Below, piece by piece: positions 30,688 to 39,438 of a stretch of 64,000 nt of DNA. The stretch is from JAGNKE01 sp964583335. Its GTDB lineage: Bacteria; Pseudomonadota; Alphaproteobacteria; Micavibrionales; Micavibrionaceae. The DNA lies in contig CAZOVG010000006.1 of assembly GCA_964583335.1 (NCBI GenBank), forward strand, positions 62,001 through 126,000. Direction: 5' to 3'. Each line of letters starts with the position of its first letter. The first letter of the stretch is position 1. The notes beneath the pieces were generated by a model. That model had not been told where the DNA came from. It ran no database searches and saw nothing but the letters and a program-made list of their open reading frames with translations. Position numbers and translations under genes: made by a program.

Positions 30688-32268
30688 TTGAGCAAAAACA
30701 CGCCTTTCTTTATTACGACCGCCATTTCCTATGTCAACGGAAAGCCGCACCTTGGGCATGCGTATGAGGTGATCCTGACCGACGTGATGGCGCGCTTCAA
30801 GCGGCTGGACGGCTATGACGTGATGTTCCTGACCGGGACGGACGAGCACGGCGAGAAGGTCGCCAAGACCGCCGAGAAGAACGGGATGACGCCCAAGGCG
30901 TTCGCGGACATGAATGCCGCGTACTTCCAGCAGATGGCCAAGACGCTCGGCATTTCCAATGACGATTTTATCCGTACGACCGAGCCCCGGCATTACGAGG
31001 CCTCGCAGGCGATCTGGAACAAGCTGAAGGATAAGGGCGATATCTATCTCGGAAAATACGAGGGCTGGTATTCGGTGCGCGAGGAAGGCTATTTCGGCGA
31101 AGATGAGCTGACGACCGACCCGGCGACGGGCAAGAAGCTTACCCCCAACGGCACGGAAGTGGAGTGGGTGGAGGAGCCCAGCTATTTCTTCAAGCTTTCA
31201 AAATACACCGATTTCCTGCTGGATTATTATAAAGCCCATCCTGAGTTTATCCAGCCGAACGCGCGGACGAACGAGATTGTCAGTTTCGTGAAGCAGGAGG
31301 GCGGGCTCAAGGACCTATCCGTCTCCCGGCACAAGAGCCGCCTGACGTGGGGTATTCCGGTTCCCGGCGAGCCGGACCATGTGATGTATGTCTGGCTGGA
31401 CGCGCTCACCAACTATATTACCGCTATCGGTTACCCCGAAGAGCAGTCTGAGACGTTCAAAAAATTCTGGCCGGTTGATTATCATGTGATCGGGAAAGAC
31501 ATTACGCGGTTTCACGCAATTTACTGGCCCGCTTTCCTCAAGGCCGCCGACCTCCCGCTACCCAAGCAGATTTTTGCGCACGGGTTCATCAATGTGCAGG
31601 GCGCGAAGATGTCAAAGTCGGTGGGCAATGTTCTTTCTCCTGATGGACTTGTCGAGACTTATGGTCTGGATGCCACGCGCTATTTCCTGATGCGGGAGAT
31701 TCCGCACGGGCAGGACGGGAATTTCGGCCATGAACAGGCCGTGCAGCGCATCAACGCCGATCTTGCGAACGGGCTGGGCAACCTCGCGCAGCGCACGCTT
31801 TCGATGATCCATAAGAATTGCGGAGAGCAGATTCCTGCGCCCGGAGAACTTACGATAGAAGACAAGGTTCTGTTAGAGCATGCCTATGAGCGTTTGATCG
31901 ACGATCAGGCCCGCAAGCAAGCTGAAGCGTTCGGGTTTCATAATGTTCTGGGGTCGATCTGGAAGGTGATTTCGGCGTGCGACGTTTATATCGACCAGCA
32001 GGCGCCGTGGAAGCTCAAGAAAGAGAACCCGCAGCGCATGGAAACGGTCTTGTATGTGATTGCCGAGGCGGTGCGGTGTATCGCGGTCGCCGTGCAGCCG
32101 GTCACGCCGGGATCGGCGGGCAAGCTGCTTGATCAATTGGCTGTCCCTCAGGACAAGCGTATGTTTGCCCATATTACCAAGGATTATGCCCTTAAACCCG
32201 GCACCAAGATCGATAAGCCCGAGGGCGTCTTCCCCCGGATCGTCGAGAGCGAAGAGGCGGCGGAGTAG
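30688..32268 (+). CDS. metG: Methionyl-tRNA synthetase
   Basis: A 526-residue class I synthetase. The TTG at 30688 (SD-like AGGGG upstream) is preferred to a TTG at 30661. The HIGH-type motif is PHLGHAYEV, the zinc-free short form lacks the CxxC knuckle, and the KMSKS loop is GAKMSKSVGNV (about residue 300). The C-terminal anticodon domain is normal (RMETVLYVIAEAVRCI). It charges tRNA-Met with methionine in the cytosol. Followed by tatD after 9 bases, and that by an MBL hydrolase, an order conserved in alphaproteobacteria. Confidence 0.95.
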   Translation: MSKNTPFFITTAISYVNGKPHLGHAYEVILTDVMARFKRLDGYDVMFLTGTDEHGEKVAKTAEKNGMTPKAFADMNAAYFQQMAKTLGISNDDFIRTTEPRHYEASQAIWNKLKDKGDIYLGKYEGWYSVREEGYFGEDELTTDPATGKKLTPNGTEVEWVEEPSYFFKLSKYTDFLLDYYKAHPEFIQPNARTNEIVSFVKQEGGLKDLSVSRHKSRLTWGIPVPGEPDHVMYVWLDALTNYITAIGYPEEQSETFKKFWPVDYHVIGKDITRFHAIYWPAFLKAADLPLPKQIFAHGFINVQGAKMSKSVGNVLSPDGLVETYGLDATRYFLMREIPHGQDGNFGHEQAVQRINADLANGLGNLAQRTLSMIHKNCGEQIPAPGELTIEDKVLLEHAYERLIDDQARKQAEAFGFHNVLGSIWKVISACDVYIDQQAPWKLKKENPQRMETVLYVIAEAVRCIAVAVQPVTPGSAGKLLDQLAVPQDKRMFAHITKDYALKPGTKIDKPEGVFPRIVESEEAAE

Positions 32269-32277
32269 GGCGTTTTC

Positions 32278-33075
32278 ATGTGGATCGACTCGCATTGCCA
32301 TCTTAACCATGAGCGCGTGACGCCGGAGGACACTCCGGCGATGCTGGCTGAGCGGGCGCGGGAGGCCGGGGTATCGGGAATGATCTCCATTTGCTGTCAG
32401 ATCGCCAAGGAGTTCGACGGACTTCTTGAGATGGTCCGTCCTCTGGAGAATGTCTGGTGCAGCGTCGGGACGCATCCGCACGATGCCGGGCTTGAGACCG
32501 AAAAAGCCGTGACGCTCGAGGAGCTTTGCGCGAAGGCTTTGTCCGACCCCAAGGTCGTCGGCATCGGGGAGTCGGGGCTGGATTACTATTACGACAACTC
32601 GCCACGCGAGGACCAGCGGGAGTCGTTCCGCAAGCATATCCGCGCCTGCGTCCAGACCGGGTTGCCCTTGATCGTGCACAGCCGGGAGGCCGAGGCCGAT
32701 ACCGCGCACATCCTGCGCGAAGAAGGCGGCGGCAAAGGGCTGCGCGGGGTCATGCATTGTTTCAGCTCGGGGCCGCAGCTGGCCAAAGATGCGCTTGATT
32801 TAGGTTTCTATATTTCGTTTTCGGGCATGATCACCTTCCAGAAGGCGGACGAGTTGAGGTATATCGCTAAGACCGTCCCGCTGGAACGGATACTGGTTGA
32901 GACGGACGCGCCGTTTTTGGCACCCGTTCCGCACCGGGGCAAGACGAACGAGCCGGCGTATGTCGCGCATACCGGGAATTTCCTTGCCGATTTTCTGAAC
33001 ATCGATCGGGAGGATTTCGCGGCGCAGACGACCGAGAATTTCTTTACGCTGTTCAACCGGGCGAAAAGCACATGA
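32278..33075 (+). CDS. tatD: TatD family metal-dependent hydrolase
   Basis: A 265-residue TIM-barrel hydrolase. N-terminal IDSHCHLNHE (HxH metal ligands), then SVGTHPHD, GESGLDYYYD, VHSREAEADT, GVMHCFSSG and the last ligand Asp in VETDAPFLAP. TatD enzymes are metal-dependent DNA 3' exonucleases or deoxyribonucleases and may act in DNA quality control. It is part of the metG-tatD-MBL operon. The stop overlaps the next ATG by 4 bases. Confidence 0.93.
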   Translation: MWIDSHCHLNHERVTPEDTPAMLAERAREAGVSGMISICCQIAKEFDGLLEMVRPLENVWCSVGTHPHDAGLETEKAVTLEELCAKALSDPKVVGIGESGLDYYYDNSPREDQRESFRKHIRACVQTGLPLIVHSREAEADTAHILREEGGGKGLRGVMHCFSSGPQLAKDALDLGFYISFSGMITFQKADELRYIAKTVPLERILVETDAPFLAPVPHRGKTNEPAYVAHTGNFLADFLNIDREDFAAQTTENFFTLFNRAKST

Positions 33076-33872
33076 GCGTGCAGGCGATTATTCTGGGGTG
33101 CGGCAATTCATCAGGCGTGCCGGGGATGGGCAATTACTGGGGGCATTGCGACCCGAGTGAGCCTAAGAACCGGCGCGGGCGGAGTTCCTTGGCCGTTGTC
33201 AGCGAACGCACGACCCTTGTGATCGACACCGGGCCGGATTTCCGCGAGCAGTTTAACCGGGAAAATCTCAAGACGCCGGACGCCGTGTTTTATACACACT
33301 CCCACAGCGATCACTGCCACGGGATTGACGATCTGCGCAGCTTTTACTTTCGGGGGCATCAGAAGCCCATGCCCGTCTATTTTAACGCGGACACGCATGC
33401 GGACCTTTATCACCGCTTTAAATATCTTTTCGACGGCGGTAATAACGAATTTTTTTATCCGCCCCTTTTGGCCGCGAATATTTTTTTCGATGAGGATTAT
33501 GGGCGAGCGCATACGATTGGCGACATTTCATTCATTCCCTTTATCGTCGATCACGGCTCCTGTACCTGTACGGGGTTCCGGTTCGGCGATCTGGCCTATA
33601 CGGTCGATATGAAATCGCTGGATGACACGGCGCTTGGCATTCTGAAGGGCGTCAAGACGTGGATCGTGGATGCGGCGGCCTATCAGATCAAGCACAACGC
33701 CGTTCACGCCAATATCGAGGACATCATCGCTTATAATAAGGTCGTGCAGGCCGAAACCGTCTATCTTTCGAGTCTGACGACCCAGATGGACTACCACACT
33801 CTGCTTGGGGAGCTGCCCAAAGGTTTCGCCCCGGCGTTCGATGGACTGCGGCTTGCTATCGCCTCTACATAA
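33072..33872 (+). CDS. MBL-fold metallo-hydrolase (PhnP-like)
   Basis: A 266-residue metallo-beta-lactamase-fold protein. The ATGA overlap with tatD sets the start. The metal site is THSHSDHCHGIDDLR, with later conserved His in VDHGSCTCTGFRFGD and DMKSLDDTALG. It resembles PhnP/RNase BN-related phosphodiesterases and the metG-tatD-linked MBL enzyme seen in many alphaproteobacteria; the substrate is not known. Cytoplasmic, last of this housekeeping operon. Confidence 0.88.
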   Translation: MSVQAIILGCGNSSGVPGMGNYWGHCDPSEPKNRRGRSSLAVVSERTTLVIDTGPDFREQFNRENLKTPDAVFYTHSHSDHCHGIDDLRSFYFRGHQKPMPVYFNADTHADLYHRFKYLFDGGNNEFFYPPLLAANIFFDEDYGRAHTIGDISFIPFIVDHGSCTCTGFRFGDLAYTVDMKSLDDTALGILKGVKTWIVDAAAYQIKHNAVHANIEDIIAYNKVVQAETVYLSSLTTQMDYHTLLGELPKGFAPAFDGLRLAIAST

Positions 33873-33968
33873 GTGATTGTTATAAAATCAATAATTTCTA
33901 AAATTGCCCTTTACCGCTTCGCGCTCTATAATATTTGAAAAAATTTAATGATTATTTGGTGATAAGGC

Positions 33969-35339
33969 GTGACTGAGGGTCGGATTTACATCAGCGACAA
34001 GACGGCAGAGTCATTCGGCGGGCGTGAGCGCGTCGAGGAAATGTTCCGGCGCGTGGGCAACGGCGGGCATATCGTCGTGTTCGGCGAACAGGATACGCCG
34101 CAAGAGGTTGCCCGGCTTTTACGTGAAGCCAAAGATAACTCCATGGGATTTTTCAACTGGATCGGTCAGGACAAACTCGACCGCGCTCTGGCGGCGGCCA
34201 ATTCGCCCATAGTCCCGGCGCTTATGTCGTATGATTTTAACGGGGACGGGCGCAAGGACATATTTAGCTTCAGGAATACGGAACGGCTCTTCGAACTCGG
34301 GGTTCCTACTCTGCCGGGGGATCCCGCCGCCGTTCGCGAGTTTCTTTTTTCCCATGAAATCGGGCATGTCGACAGCCACAATCTCAGCTCGTTCTGGGAC
34401 CGCTGGCGTAACGAGGTGGACGCCGATCAGGACGGTTTCCGGGGCATGGGGCCGCGCGCCACGCGTGAATTCCAGGAGGGTATTCTTGCGGCCCGCGCCG
34501 GAAACACGCTGGGCGATATGATCATCATGCAGGAGCTGAAGATCGACAGCCGCTCCACATTCAACATACTGGTGGACAACCCCGAGTTCATCCATGCCAG
34601 CGTGCTTGGAACCTTTCTGCCCGGGGAGCAGCCGCTGGAATTTAACGCTCAACGCCTCAATCTTTCGCTGGATAATTTCCGCGATGCGGTTCTGGGGCGC
34701 CTTTACGACAACCATCTCGCTAGAAACCCCAATTTCAGGCTGGATATTTCCAGTGTTTCCGCCAACGATGCGAATTATACCTATGTTAACAGCTTCAGGT
34801 CGTTCATAGAATCTAAGGGCGGGCCGGTGGCCGAGCGTTATCAACCCTTTATTGACAACATGCAGGAGCTGAGCGACCGTCAGGGGCAGCTTTGGGAGCG
34901 CTACCGTTTGCTGGGCGACGATCAGCAAGCGCAAAAAGATGCGATTTTTGAGCAGATCGAACAAACACAGGGGCAGGTCAAGGTTGAGTTGCAGCAGGCG
35001 CTCGATTTCATGCGCGAGACCAATCCCACGCTTTACCGTGAGCATATCGTGGGTGAGTATTTCGGACTTTTCAACCGACAGGCCGGGATTATCGATGTCG
35101 AACTGGGACAGCGCACGCCGCAGCAATTCATCGCCGGAGTCCAGAAACCCATGCTGGATGTCGTCATTCAGCTGCGCCGTGAAGGCGCGTTCGCCGACGA
35201 CCCGATCCAAAGGCGACTGACTGACTATATCGCCCGGGATGCGGAAATTAGACCGAGTTACTACGGCCTTGAAGCTTCTCAGGGTGCGGGCCAAGGGCCC
35301 CGGGCGGAGCCGCCCGCCAGCGCCCCCTTGAGGCCTTGA
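33969..35339 (+). CDS. Putative zincin-type metallopeptidase with calcium-binding-like loop (456 aa)
   Basis: A 456-residue protein (GTG start at 33969) without signal peptide. A zinc-protease motif FLFSHEIGHVDSH lies at about 126-136 (HEIGH 129-133), followed by RNEVDADQDGF, the NExxAD pattern that supplies the third ligand in some zincins. DFNGDGRKD at 89-97 and DADQDG at 151-156 look like EF-hand-type calcium loops. The rest is helical, with a coiled-coil-like stretch (LWERYRLLGDDQQAQKDAIF). The combination matches no family I know. A secreted peptidase or an effector exported without a signal peptide is possible. Confidence 0.55.
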   Translation: MTEGRIYISDKTAESFGGRERVEEMFRRVGNGGHIVVFGEQDTPQEVARLLREAKDNSMGFFNWIGQDKLDRALAAANSPIVPALMSYDFNGDGRKDIFSFRNTERLFELGVPTLPGDPAAVREFLFSHEIGHVDSHNLSSFWDRWRNEVDADQDGFRGMGPRATREFQEGILAARAGNTLGDMIIMQELKIDSRSTFNILVDNPEFIHASVLGTFLPGEQPLEFNAQRLNLSLDNFRDAVLGRLYDNHLARNPNFRLDISSVSANDANYTYVNSFRSFIESKGGPVAERYQPFIDNMQELSDRQGQLWERYRLLGDDQQAQKDAIFEQIEQTQGQVKVELQQALDFMRETNPTLYREHIVGEYFGLFNRQAGIIDVELGQRTPQQFIAGVQKPMLDVVIQLRREGAFADDPIQRRLTDYIARDAEIRPSYYGLEASQGAGQGPRAEPPASAPLRP

Positions 35340-35382
35340 TTTGTTATTTGTCAGAAACATTTTAGAGCATTAAAGTAAGACC

Positions 35383-35928
35383 ATGGCGACATCAGACCCG
35401 ACCGCACCGATTGAGACCAACCCGCCCACGGGGCAGGGCAACAGCATCTGGGACCGTTCGATCACGATCCCCGTTGAGGATTGCGTGAACGGTTTCCCCG
35501 AAGGGTATGGACCGGAGTCGGCGGATATTCCCGACACGACCTTCCGTTACGATCTGGTTGTTGTTTTCGATAGCGTTGAAAAGCTCAGGGAATATCAGGC
35601 GCGCCCGGCGATGGAGCGCCTTGAGATTGAGAACACCATGGCGCAGTTCATGCGCGAGGCGGGGAACACCCCTTTAAACTGGGAGGTTCTGGGCGACGAC
35701 AACCCCAACAGGCTCAGCGAGCAGACGATCCAGCAGCTGAACGGTTACGTCGCGCCGGAGATGGCGCGGATTATGAACGCTTCCTATCCCGGCATTGGGA
35801 TCGCGCAGGCGGGCGTCTGGCCGGAAGTCGAGGAAGAGCCCGGGTGCGCCTATCCGAAGGATAAGGTTGAGATGGACTCGCCTCTCGGTACCACGGCTAC
35901 GGCTTCCTATTCGGCTTTTAAGCCCTGA
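35383..35928 (+). CDS. Hypothetical protein (181 aa) next to the zincin-like gene
   Basis: A soluble protein starting MATSDPTAPIETNPPTGQGN. The N-terminal 40 residues are Pro/Thr-rich and probably disordered; the core (YDLVVVFDSVEKLREYQARP, AQFMREAGNTPLNWEVLGD) is alpha/beta. The end is again low-complexity (SPLGTTATASYSAFK). No family is recognised and no motif is visible. It follows the zincin-like gene by 43 bases on the same strand, so it may be a partner or inhibitor, but nothing in the sequence shows it. The ATG at 35383 has only a weak ribosome site. Confidence 0.5.
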   Translation: MATSDPTAPIETNPPTGQGNSIWDRSITIPVEDCVNGFPEGYGPESADIPDTTFRYDLVVVFDSVEKLREYQARPAMERLEIENTMAQFMREAGNTPLNWEVLGDDNPNRLSEQTIQQLNGYVAPEMARIMNASYPGIGIAQAGVWPEVEEEPGCAYPKDKVEMDSPLGTTATASYSAFKP

Positions 35929-35936
35929 TTATTCTC

Positions 35937-36209
35937 TTAATGACAGACCATTTCGCTGCCGTGGAAATGGCAGAAGCTGCCCGCCGCGCCTTCGGTTGCC
36001 GCTTCGCCCAAGGCATGTGCGCCGGCCTCGGATGCGAAATCCAACCCTAAACCAGTCCACATTGACTCGAAGAAGCCGCTCAGCATGGGGCCGAGCGGGG
36101 TGGAGTGGAGAATGCCGAATTCGATGGGAATAATCAAAAGCGCGTGCAGCCAGAAATCATCCCAGTTGAAGCTGGATGTCGTGTTGAAATCACTTGTGAC
36201 GTCGGCCAT
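35937..36209 (-). CDS. Small membrane-associated hypothetical protein (90 aa)
   Basis: A 90-residue protein (MADVTSDFNTTSSFNWDDFW) with one hydrophobic segment (FWLHALLIIPIEFGILHST) in the first half and an Ala/Gly-rich second half ending SFCHFHGSEMVCH. No family recognised. It stands divergent from the ABC operon at 36334 and convergent to the 35383 gene. GAGTATAAAGGC precedes its ATG. The Cys/His-rich end might bind a metal, and the Zur box at 36247 lies between it and the next gene, so it may be part of the same zinc response. Confidence 0.45.
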   Translation of the reverse strand: MADVTSDFNTTSSFNWDDFWLHALLIIPIEFGILHSTPLGPMLSGFFESMWTGLGLDFASEAGAHALGEAATEGAAGSFCHFHGSEMVCH

Positions 36210-36246
36210 GCCTTTATACTCCTATGAATTTTTGGCACCTCATAAG

Positions 36247-36261
36247 TGTTATGTTATAACG
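36247..36261. promoter_or_regulatory. Zur box upstream of the zinc-related operon
   Basis: TGTTATGTTATAACG at 36247-36261 matches the Zur operator pattern TGTTATANTATAACA at 13 of 15 positions and is a 5-base inverted repeat GTTAT/ATAAC around GTT. It lies 73 bases upstream of the ABC gene at 36334 and 38 bases from the divergent 36209 start. Zur itself is the last gene of the operon (38821), which makes autoregulation likely. Confidence 0.75.
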
Positions 36262-36333
36262 TTATGTTTGCGGTTGTGTCAAAGGGATTTTTGAAGTATT
36301 TCTGAAGAGGTCGCTGCATAGGCAAAACGTGAT

Positions 36334-36984
36334 ATGTCAGAACTATTGTTAAAAGCGCAAAACCTTAAGCTTGACCGGAATGGGCGAGATTTGTTTTCCG
36401 GTCTCGGAGAAGTGTGCATCTTTTCCGGGAAAAACCTTCTGGTTCTTGGCCCTAGTGGCTGTGGGAAGACCTCGCTTTTGCATATACTTACCGGATTACT
36501 GCCTTTTGATGGCGGGATCGTTGAGTTTCTTGGCAAAAATTATTCCCATATCCCCCCCTCTGCGCTGAACCGCCTGCGCGGCCAGCGGTATGGCGTTATC
36601 CATCAAAAGCTTCATTTAATCAGCCACCTCAGCGTTTACCAGAATATCTCACTGGCCTTTAGCGGGGCACGCAAGCCTGTCAATAAGTCGATGATCCTGA
36701 ATGTTCTTGATGAGCTTGGGCTTAGCGACAAGGCTTTTCACTGCGCCCGCACGTTGAGCCATGGAGAAGCGCAGAGGGTTGCAATCGCCCGCGCTGTGGT
36801 TCACAAGCCGGATATTATATTTGCAGATGAGCCAACATCATCGTTAGACGACCGCCATACTGATGCAGTTTGCGGGCTTCTTATGTCGTTATCGGAGCGG
36901 GGGGGAGCCAGTCTGGTTATTTCCACGCACGACCAACGCGTACGTGATGTCTTCAAAGGGCAAGTTCTGGAGATGCAGACATGA
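36334..36984 (+). CDS. ABC transporter ATP-binding protein (LolD/MacB-like)
   Basis: A 216-residue ATPase. Walker A is LGPSGCGKTSLLHIL (about 43-57), the Q-loop and signature are HARTLSHGEAQRVAIARAVV (ABC signature LSHGE), Walker B is IIFADEPTSSLDDRHTD, and the H-loop is STHDQRV. It belongs to the MacB/LolD group that pairs with an FtsX-type permease. The next gene, overlapping by 4 bases, is that permease. With a Zur box before it and Zur at the end, it most likely exports or moves a zinc-related substrate or assembles an envelope factor under zinc limitation. Confidence 0.85.
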   Translation: MSELLLKAQNLKLDRNGRDLFSGLGEVCIFSGKNLLVLGPSGCGKTSLLHILTGLLPFDGGIVEFLGKNYSHIPPSALNRLRGQRYGVIHQKLHLISHLSVYQNISLAFSGARKPVNKSMILNVLDELGLSDKAFHCARTLSHGEAQRVAIARAVVHKPDIIFADEPTSSLDDRHTDAVCGLLMSLSERGGASLVISTHDQRVRDVFKGQVLEMQT

Positions 36985-38246
36985 GTGATCTTGCGCTTAT
37001 TCTCTCCTCTCTGCGAAGCCGCTGGCTGGGTAATTTTCTTTCGGTTGCCTTGACCGGCTTTGGCTTCATGCTTGCGCTTATGATTTTGCTGTTTGGACAC
37101 CATATCCATAAGCGGCTTAGCGCTGACGGGCAGGGCATTGATGTTGTCATCGGCGCGAAGGGCAGCCCTTTGCAACTCATCCTGTCCTCTGTCTATCATC
37201 TGGATATCCCTACGGGCAACATTCCCTATGAACAAGCGAAGCTCTGGATGAATCATTCGCAGGTCAAGCGCGCCATACCCTTAGCGCTGGGCGATCAATG
37301 GAAAGGTAAGAGAATTGCCGGTACGACGCACGACTATCTTGACCTTTATAGTTCCCGTATTCGTGAAGGCCGAGTTTGGAACCAGGATTTTGAGGTGGTT
37401 GCCGGGGCTGCAACGGGGCTTGCTGTAGGGGATGAATTCGCTGGCTCGCATGGATTTGCGCCGGACGGCCATTCTCATGATGCTCATCCTTACCGGGTTG
37501 TTGGTGTACTCGCTCCAAACGGTACAGTTATTGATCGGCTTATACTCACCTCCGTCAACAGTGTGATGGCGCTTCATGGCCAAAGTGTTGTTGAGGACGA
37601 TCGCGAAGATCATGAGCATCACGAGCATCATGAGCATCATGAACATGAAGGTGAGCATGAGCATGAAGATGAGCACGGACACTCGGGAGAAAATGAGCAT
37701 TCTGCGGAAATCACCGCTTTGCTGATCCAAACCAAAGGGCCTTTGGCCCAGATGAACTTGCCGCGCATGATCAACAAAGACAGCGCCCTCCAAGCCGCTA
37801 ACCCGGCGTACGAGATCGCTCGGCTCACGGGAATTCTGGGTGTAGGCTCACAAATTTTCGGAGGTCTTTCGTGGTTAATGATCGGGCTTGCCGTACTGAG
37901 TGTTTTCGCCGGTCTGGCGGGCAATCTGGCTAATCGCTCAGGAGATATGGCCATCCTCAGAACTCTTGGTTATGGGCGCTTCCGTCTTGCTTTTATGCTG
38001 GCTTGCGAGGGCGCGCTGATCGCTCTTGCAGGGCTAGCAGTCGGAACGGCGATTGCCCGGGCGGGCTATGCTTGGGCTTTGTCGGTATCTCCCGTGCTCA
38101 AAGAAAGCGGCTTTGCCTTCGACCTCTCAGCCCCCGGAGTTTTGTCTGTTGCTTGTTTTATTTTCATGGCGGGGCTTTGTTCTGCTATTATTCCTGCTTG
38201 GAAAGCAGCGGGGGCAGATGTCTCAAAACAACTTTCAAGGTTTTAA
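36981..38246 (+). CDS. FtsX-like permease with His-rich loop (MacB type)
   Basis: A 421-residue membrane protein with the MacB/FtsX layout: a first transmembrane segment (LSVALTGFGFMLALMILLFG) at about 18-38, a large periplasmic domain, and three C-terminal segments (LSWLMIGLAVLSVFAGLAG, LACEGALIALAGLAVGTAI, VLSVACFIFMAGLCSAIIP). The periplasmic domain contains a His/Glu-rich stretch at about 205-240 (HEHHEHHEHHEHEGEHEH), a metal-binding region not found in ordinary MacB. It forms the transporter with the preceding ATPase and, given Zur control, probably handles or senses zinc. Confidence 0.82.
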   Translation: MSDLALILSSLRSRWLGNFLSVALTGFGFMLALMILLFGHHIHKRLSADGQGIDVVIGAKGSPLQLILSSVYHLDIPTGNIPYEQAKLWMNHSQVKRAIPLALGDQWKGKRIAGTTHDYLDLYSSRIREGRVWNQDFEVVAGAATGLAVGDEFAGSHGFAPDGHSHDAHPYRVVGVLAPNGTVIDRLILTSVNSVMALHGQSVVEDDREDHEHHEHHEHHEHEGEHEHEDEHGHSGENEHSAEITALLIQTKGPLAQMNLPRMINKDSALQAANPAYEIARLTGILGVGSQIFGGLSWLMIGLAVLSVFAGLAGNLANRSGDMAILRTLGYGRFRLAFMLACEGALIALAGLAVGTAIARAGYAWALSVSPVLKESGFAFDLSAPGVLSVACFIFMAGLCSAIIPAWKAAGADVSKQLSRF

Positions 38247-38805
38247 AACTTCACGGCCCGGTATGCGTGCTTGTCTTGGTGCGCTTCTTTTTTGCGCGTG
38301 TGCACTTTTTTGTTCATCGTCGGTTGCCCTTGAGGAATGGGACAACGTTCCCGTTGATGCCGAGGTTTCCCTTGAAACCATGATCGAGTCCATTCCGAAA
38401 TTCGTAACAACTCCGGAAGGCGGTGTGGCTTGGGAGGTGTTGGCGAAGACGGAAAGCAAGGAAGTGATTACCGGACAGTTCGAAGACAACGATGTCATCT
38501 CCTTGCGGCCGGTCTTTTCTGACGAGGTCAAGAAACTCGATGGGCAGACCGTCTTAATGCAAGGGTATATGTTCCCCCTTGAGCAGGCAGAAAAGCAGGG
38601 GCGATTTTTATTTGGGCCTTTTCCTGCAAGTTGCCCTTATCACTATCATGTTGGCCCAAATATGGTTATCGAAATACAGGCAAAGGATCCGATCGTGTTT
38701 TCCTTTGACCCGATGACGCTCAGCGGGCGTCTGGAATTGGTTCCCGCTGACGATGAGTTTAATGTTTTTTACCGTATGAAGGATGCTGTGGTTCATAAGC
38801 CGTAG
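38218..38805 (+). CDS. DUF3299 exported protein, zinc-operon partner
   Basis: A 195-residue protein starting at the ATG at 38218 (a second ATG at 38263 gives a shorter signal peptide). Signal sequence ACLGALLFCACALFCSSSVA precedes the mature chain. The mature chain has the DUF3299 pattern: VMLQGYMFPLEQAEKQGR-like strand and SCPYHYHVGPNMVIEIQA, with Cys and His that could bind metal. DUF3299 proteins are found with MacB-type ABC systems and Zur in zinc-uptake gene sets resembling zrg of Vibrio. It overlaps the permease gene by 29 bases. Confidence 0.78.
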   Translation: MSQNNFQGFKTSRPGMRACLGALLFCACALFCSSSVALEEWDNVPVDAEVSLETMIESIPKFVTTPEGGVAWEVLAKTESKEVITGQFEDNDVISLRPVFSDEVKKLDGQTVLMQGYMFPLEQAEKQGRFLFGPFPASCPYHYHVGPNMVIEIQAKDPIVFSFDPMTLSGRLELVPADDEFNVFYRMKDAVVHKP

Positions 38806-38820
38806 GCAGAACGTGGCGCG

Positions 38821-39267
38821 ATGAAAAAAGGCGAAATACTTAAGCTTGTTAAAGCTGTTGAGGCATACTGCGCTGAGCGGGGTTTACGCTTTACTGAGCC
38901 GCGCCGTCTTGTGCTTGAGATTATTGCGGGCAGCAAGACGCCCATAGGCGCGTATGACGTGCTTGCCGAGCTGGGCAAGGCGCTTGATCAGCCTAAGCCG
39001 CCGACCGCTTACCGCGCCATAGAATTTCTTCAGGAAAACGGCTTTATTCATCGGATTGAAAGCCTCAATGCCTATGTCGTCTGCCATGCCGGGCATAAGC
39101 ATCAGGGCTCTCAGTTTCTGGTTTGCGATAGTTGCGGGCAGGTCACTGAGGCTCATTTATGCTCGCTGCCCAAGGATCTTGAGCGCAAGACTCAAGAGGC
39201 CGGGTTTGCGCTGTCCTCTTGGAGTGCGGAGCTCCACGGGCAATGCCGTCAGTGCTCAGGAGTATAA
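38821..39267 (+). CDS. zur: Zur, zinc uptake regulator (Fur family)
   Basis: A 148-residue Fur-family repressor. The winged helix is RFTEPRRLVLEIIAGSKTPI with QPKPPTAYRAIEFLQENG as the recognition region, followed by the metal site of the dimerisation domain HAGHKHQG and two CxxC knuckles, CDSC and CRQC, that hold structural zinc. The four cysteines and the HxHxx pattern are those of Zur rather than Fur. It represses zinc uptake when zinc is sufficient. As the last gene of the operon behind a Zur box it regulates itself. Confidence 0.9.
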   Translation: MKKGEILKLVKAVEAYCAERGLRFTEPRRLVLEIIAGSKTPIGAYDVLAELGKALDQPKPPTAYRAIEFLQENGFIHRIESLNAYVVCHAGHKHQGSQFLVCDSCGQVTEAHLCSLPKDLERKTQEAGFALSSWSAELHGQCRQCSGV

Positions 39268-39338
39268 TAATTTAAGGTCCGCCTGCTTGCCAGATGGCCA
39301 GGGACCCTCTATTTTCAGGGGGAATATTCACGAAAAAT

Positions 39339-39360
39339 AAGGGACTTAGACCCCTTTTTT
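39339..39360 (+). terminator. Terminator downstream of zur
   Basis: AAGGG (39339-39343) and CCCTT (39352-39356) can pair around ACTTAGAC, followed by a T run (TTTT). It is a short stem and a weak call, but it is located 72 bases after the zur stop and the next gene has its own signals. Confidence 0.4.
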
Positions 39361-39438
39361 CATAATATTTCTTGCGATTTGTTTCTAACTTTGATTATTC
39401 TGCGTCTGGATTTGACCTATTTTCAAGGAGACACCCTT

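Noticed and set aside
34119..35360. 413-codon antisense frame across the zincin-like gene
   Set aside because: The sense frame carries a HEIGH motif with a plausible third ligand; the antisense frame has no recognisable motif and typical shadow composition.
37610..37700. Tandem GAGCATCAT-type repeat as a DNA repeat element
   Set aside because: The repetition is explained by the His/Glu-rich codons (HEH units) of the permease loop and does not extend outside the gene.
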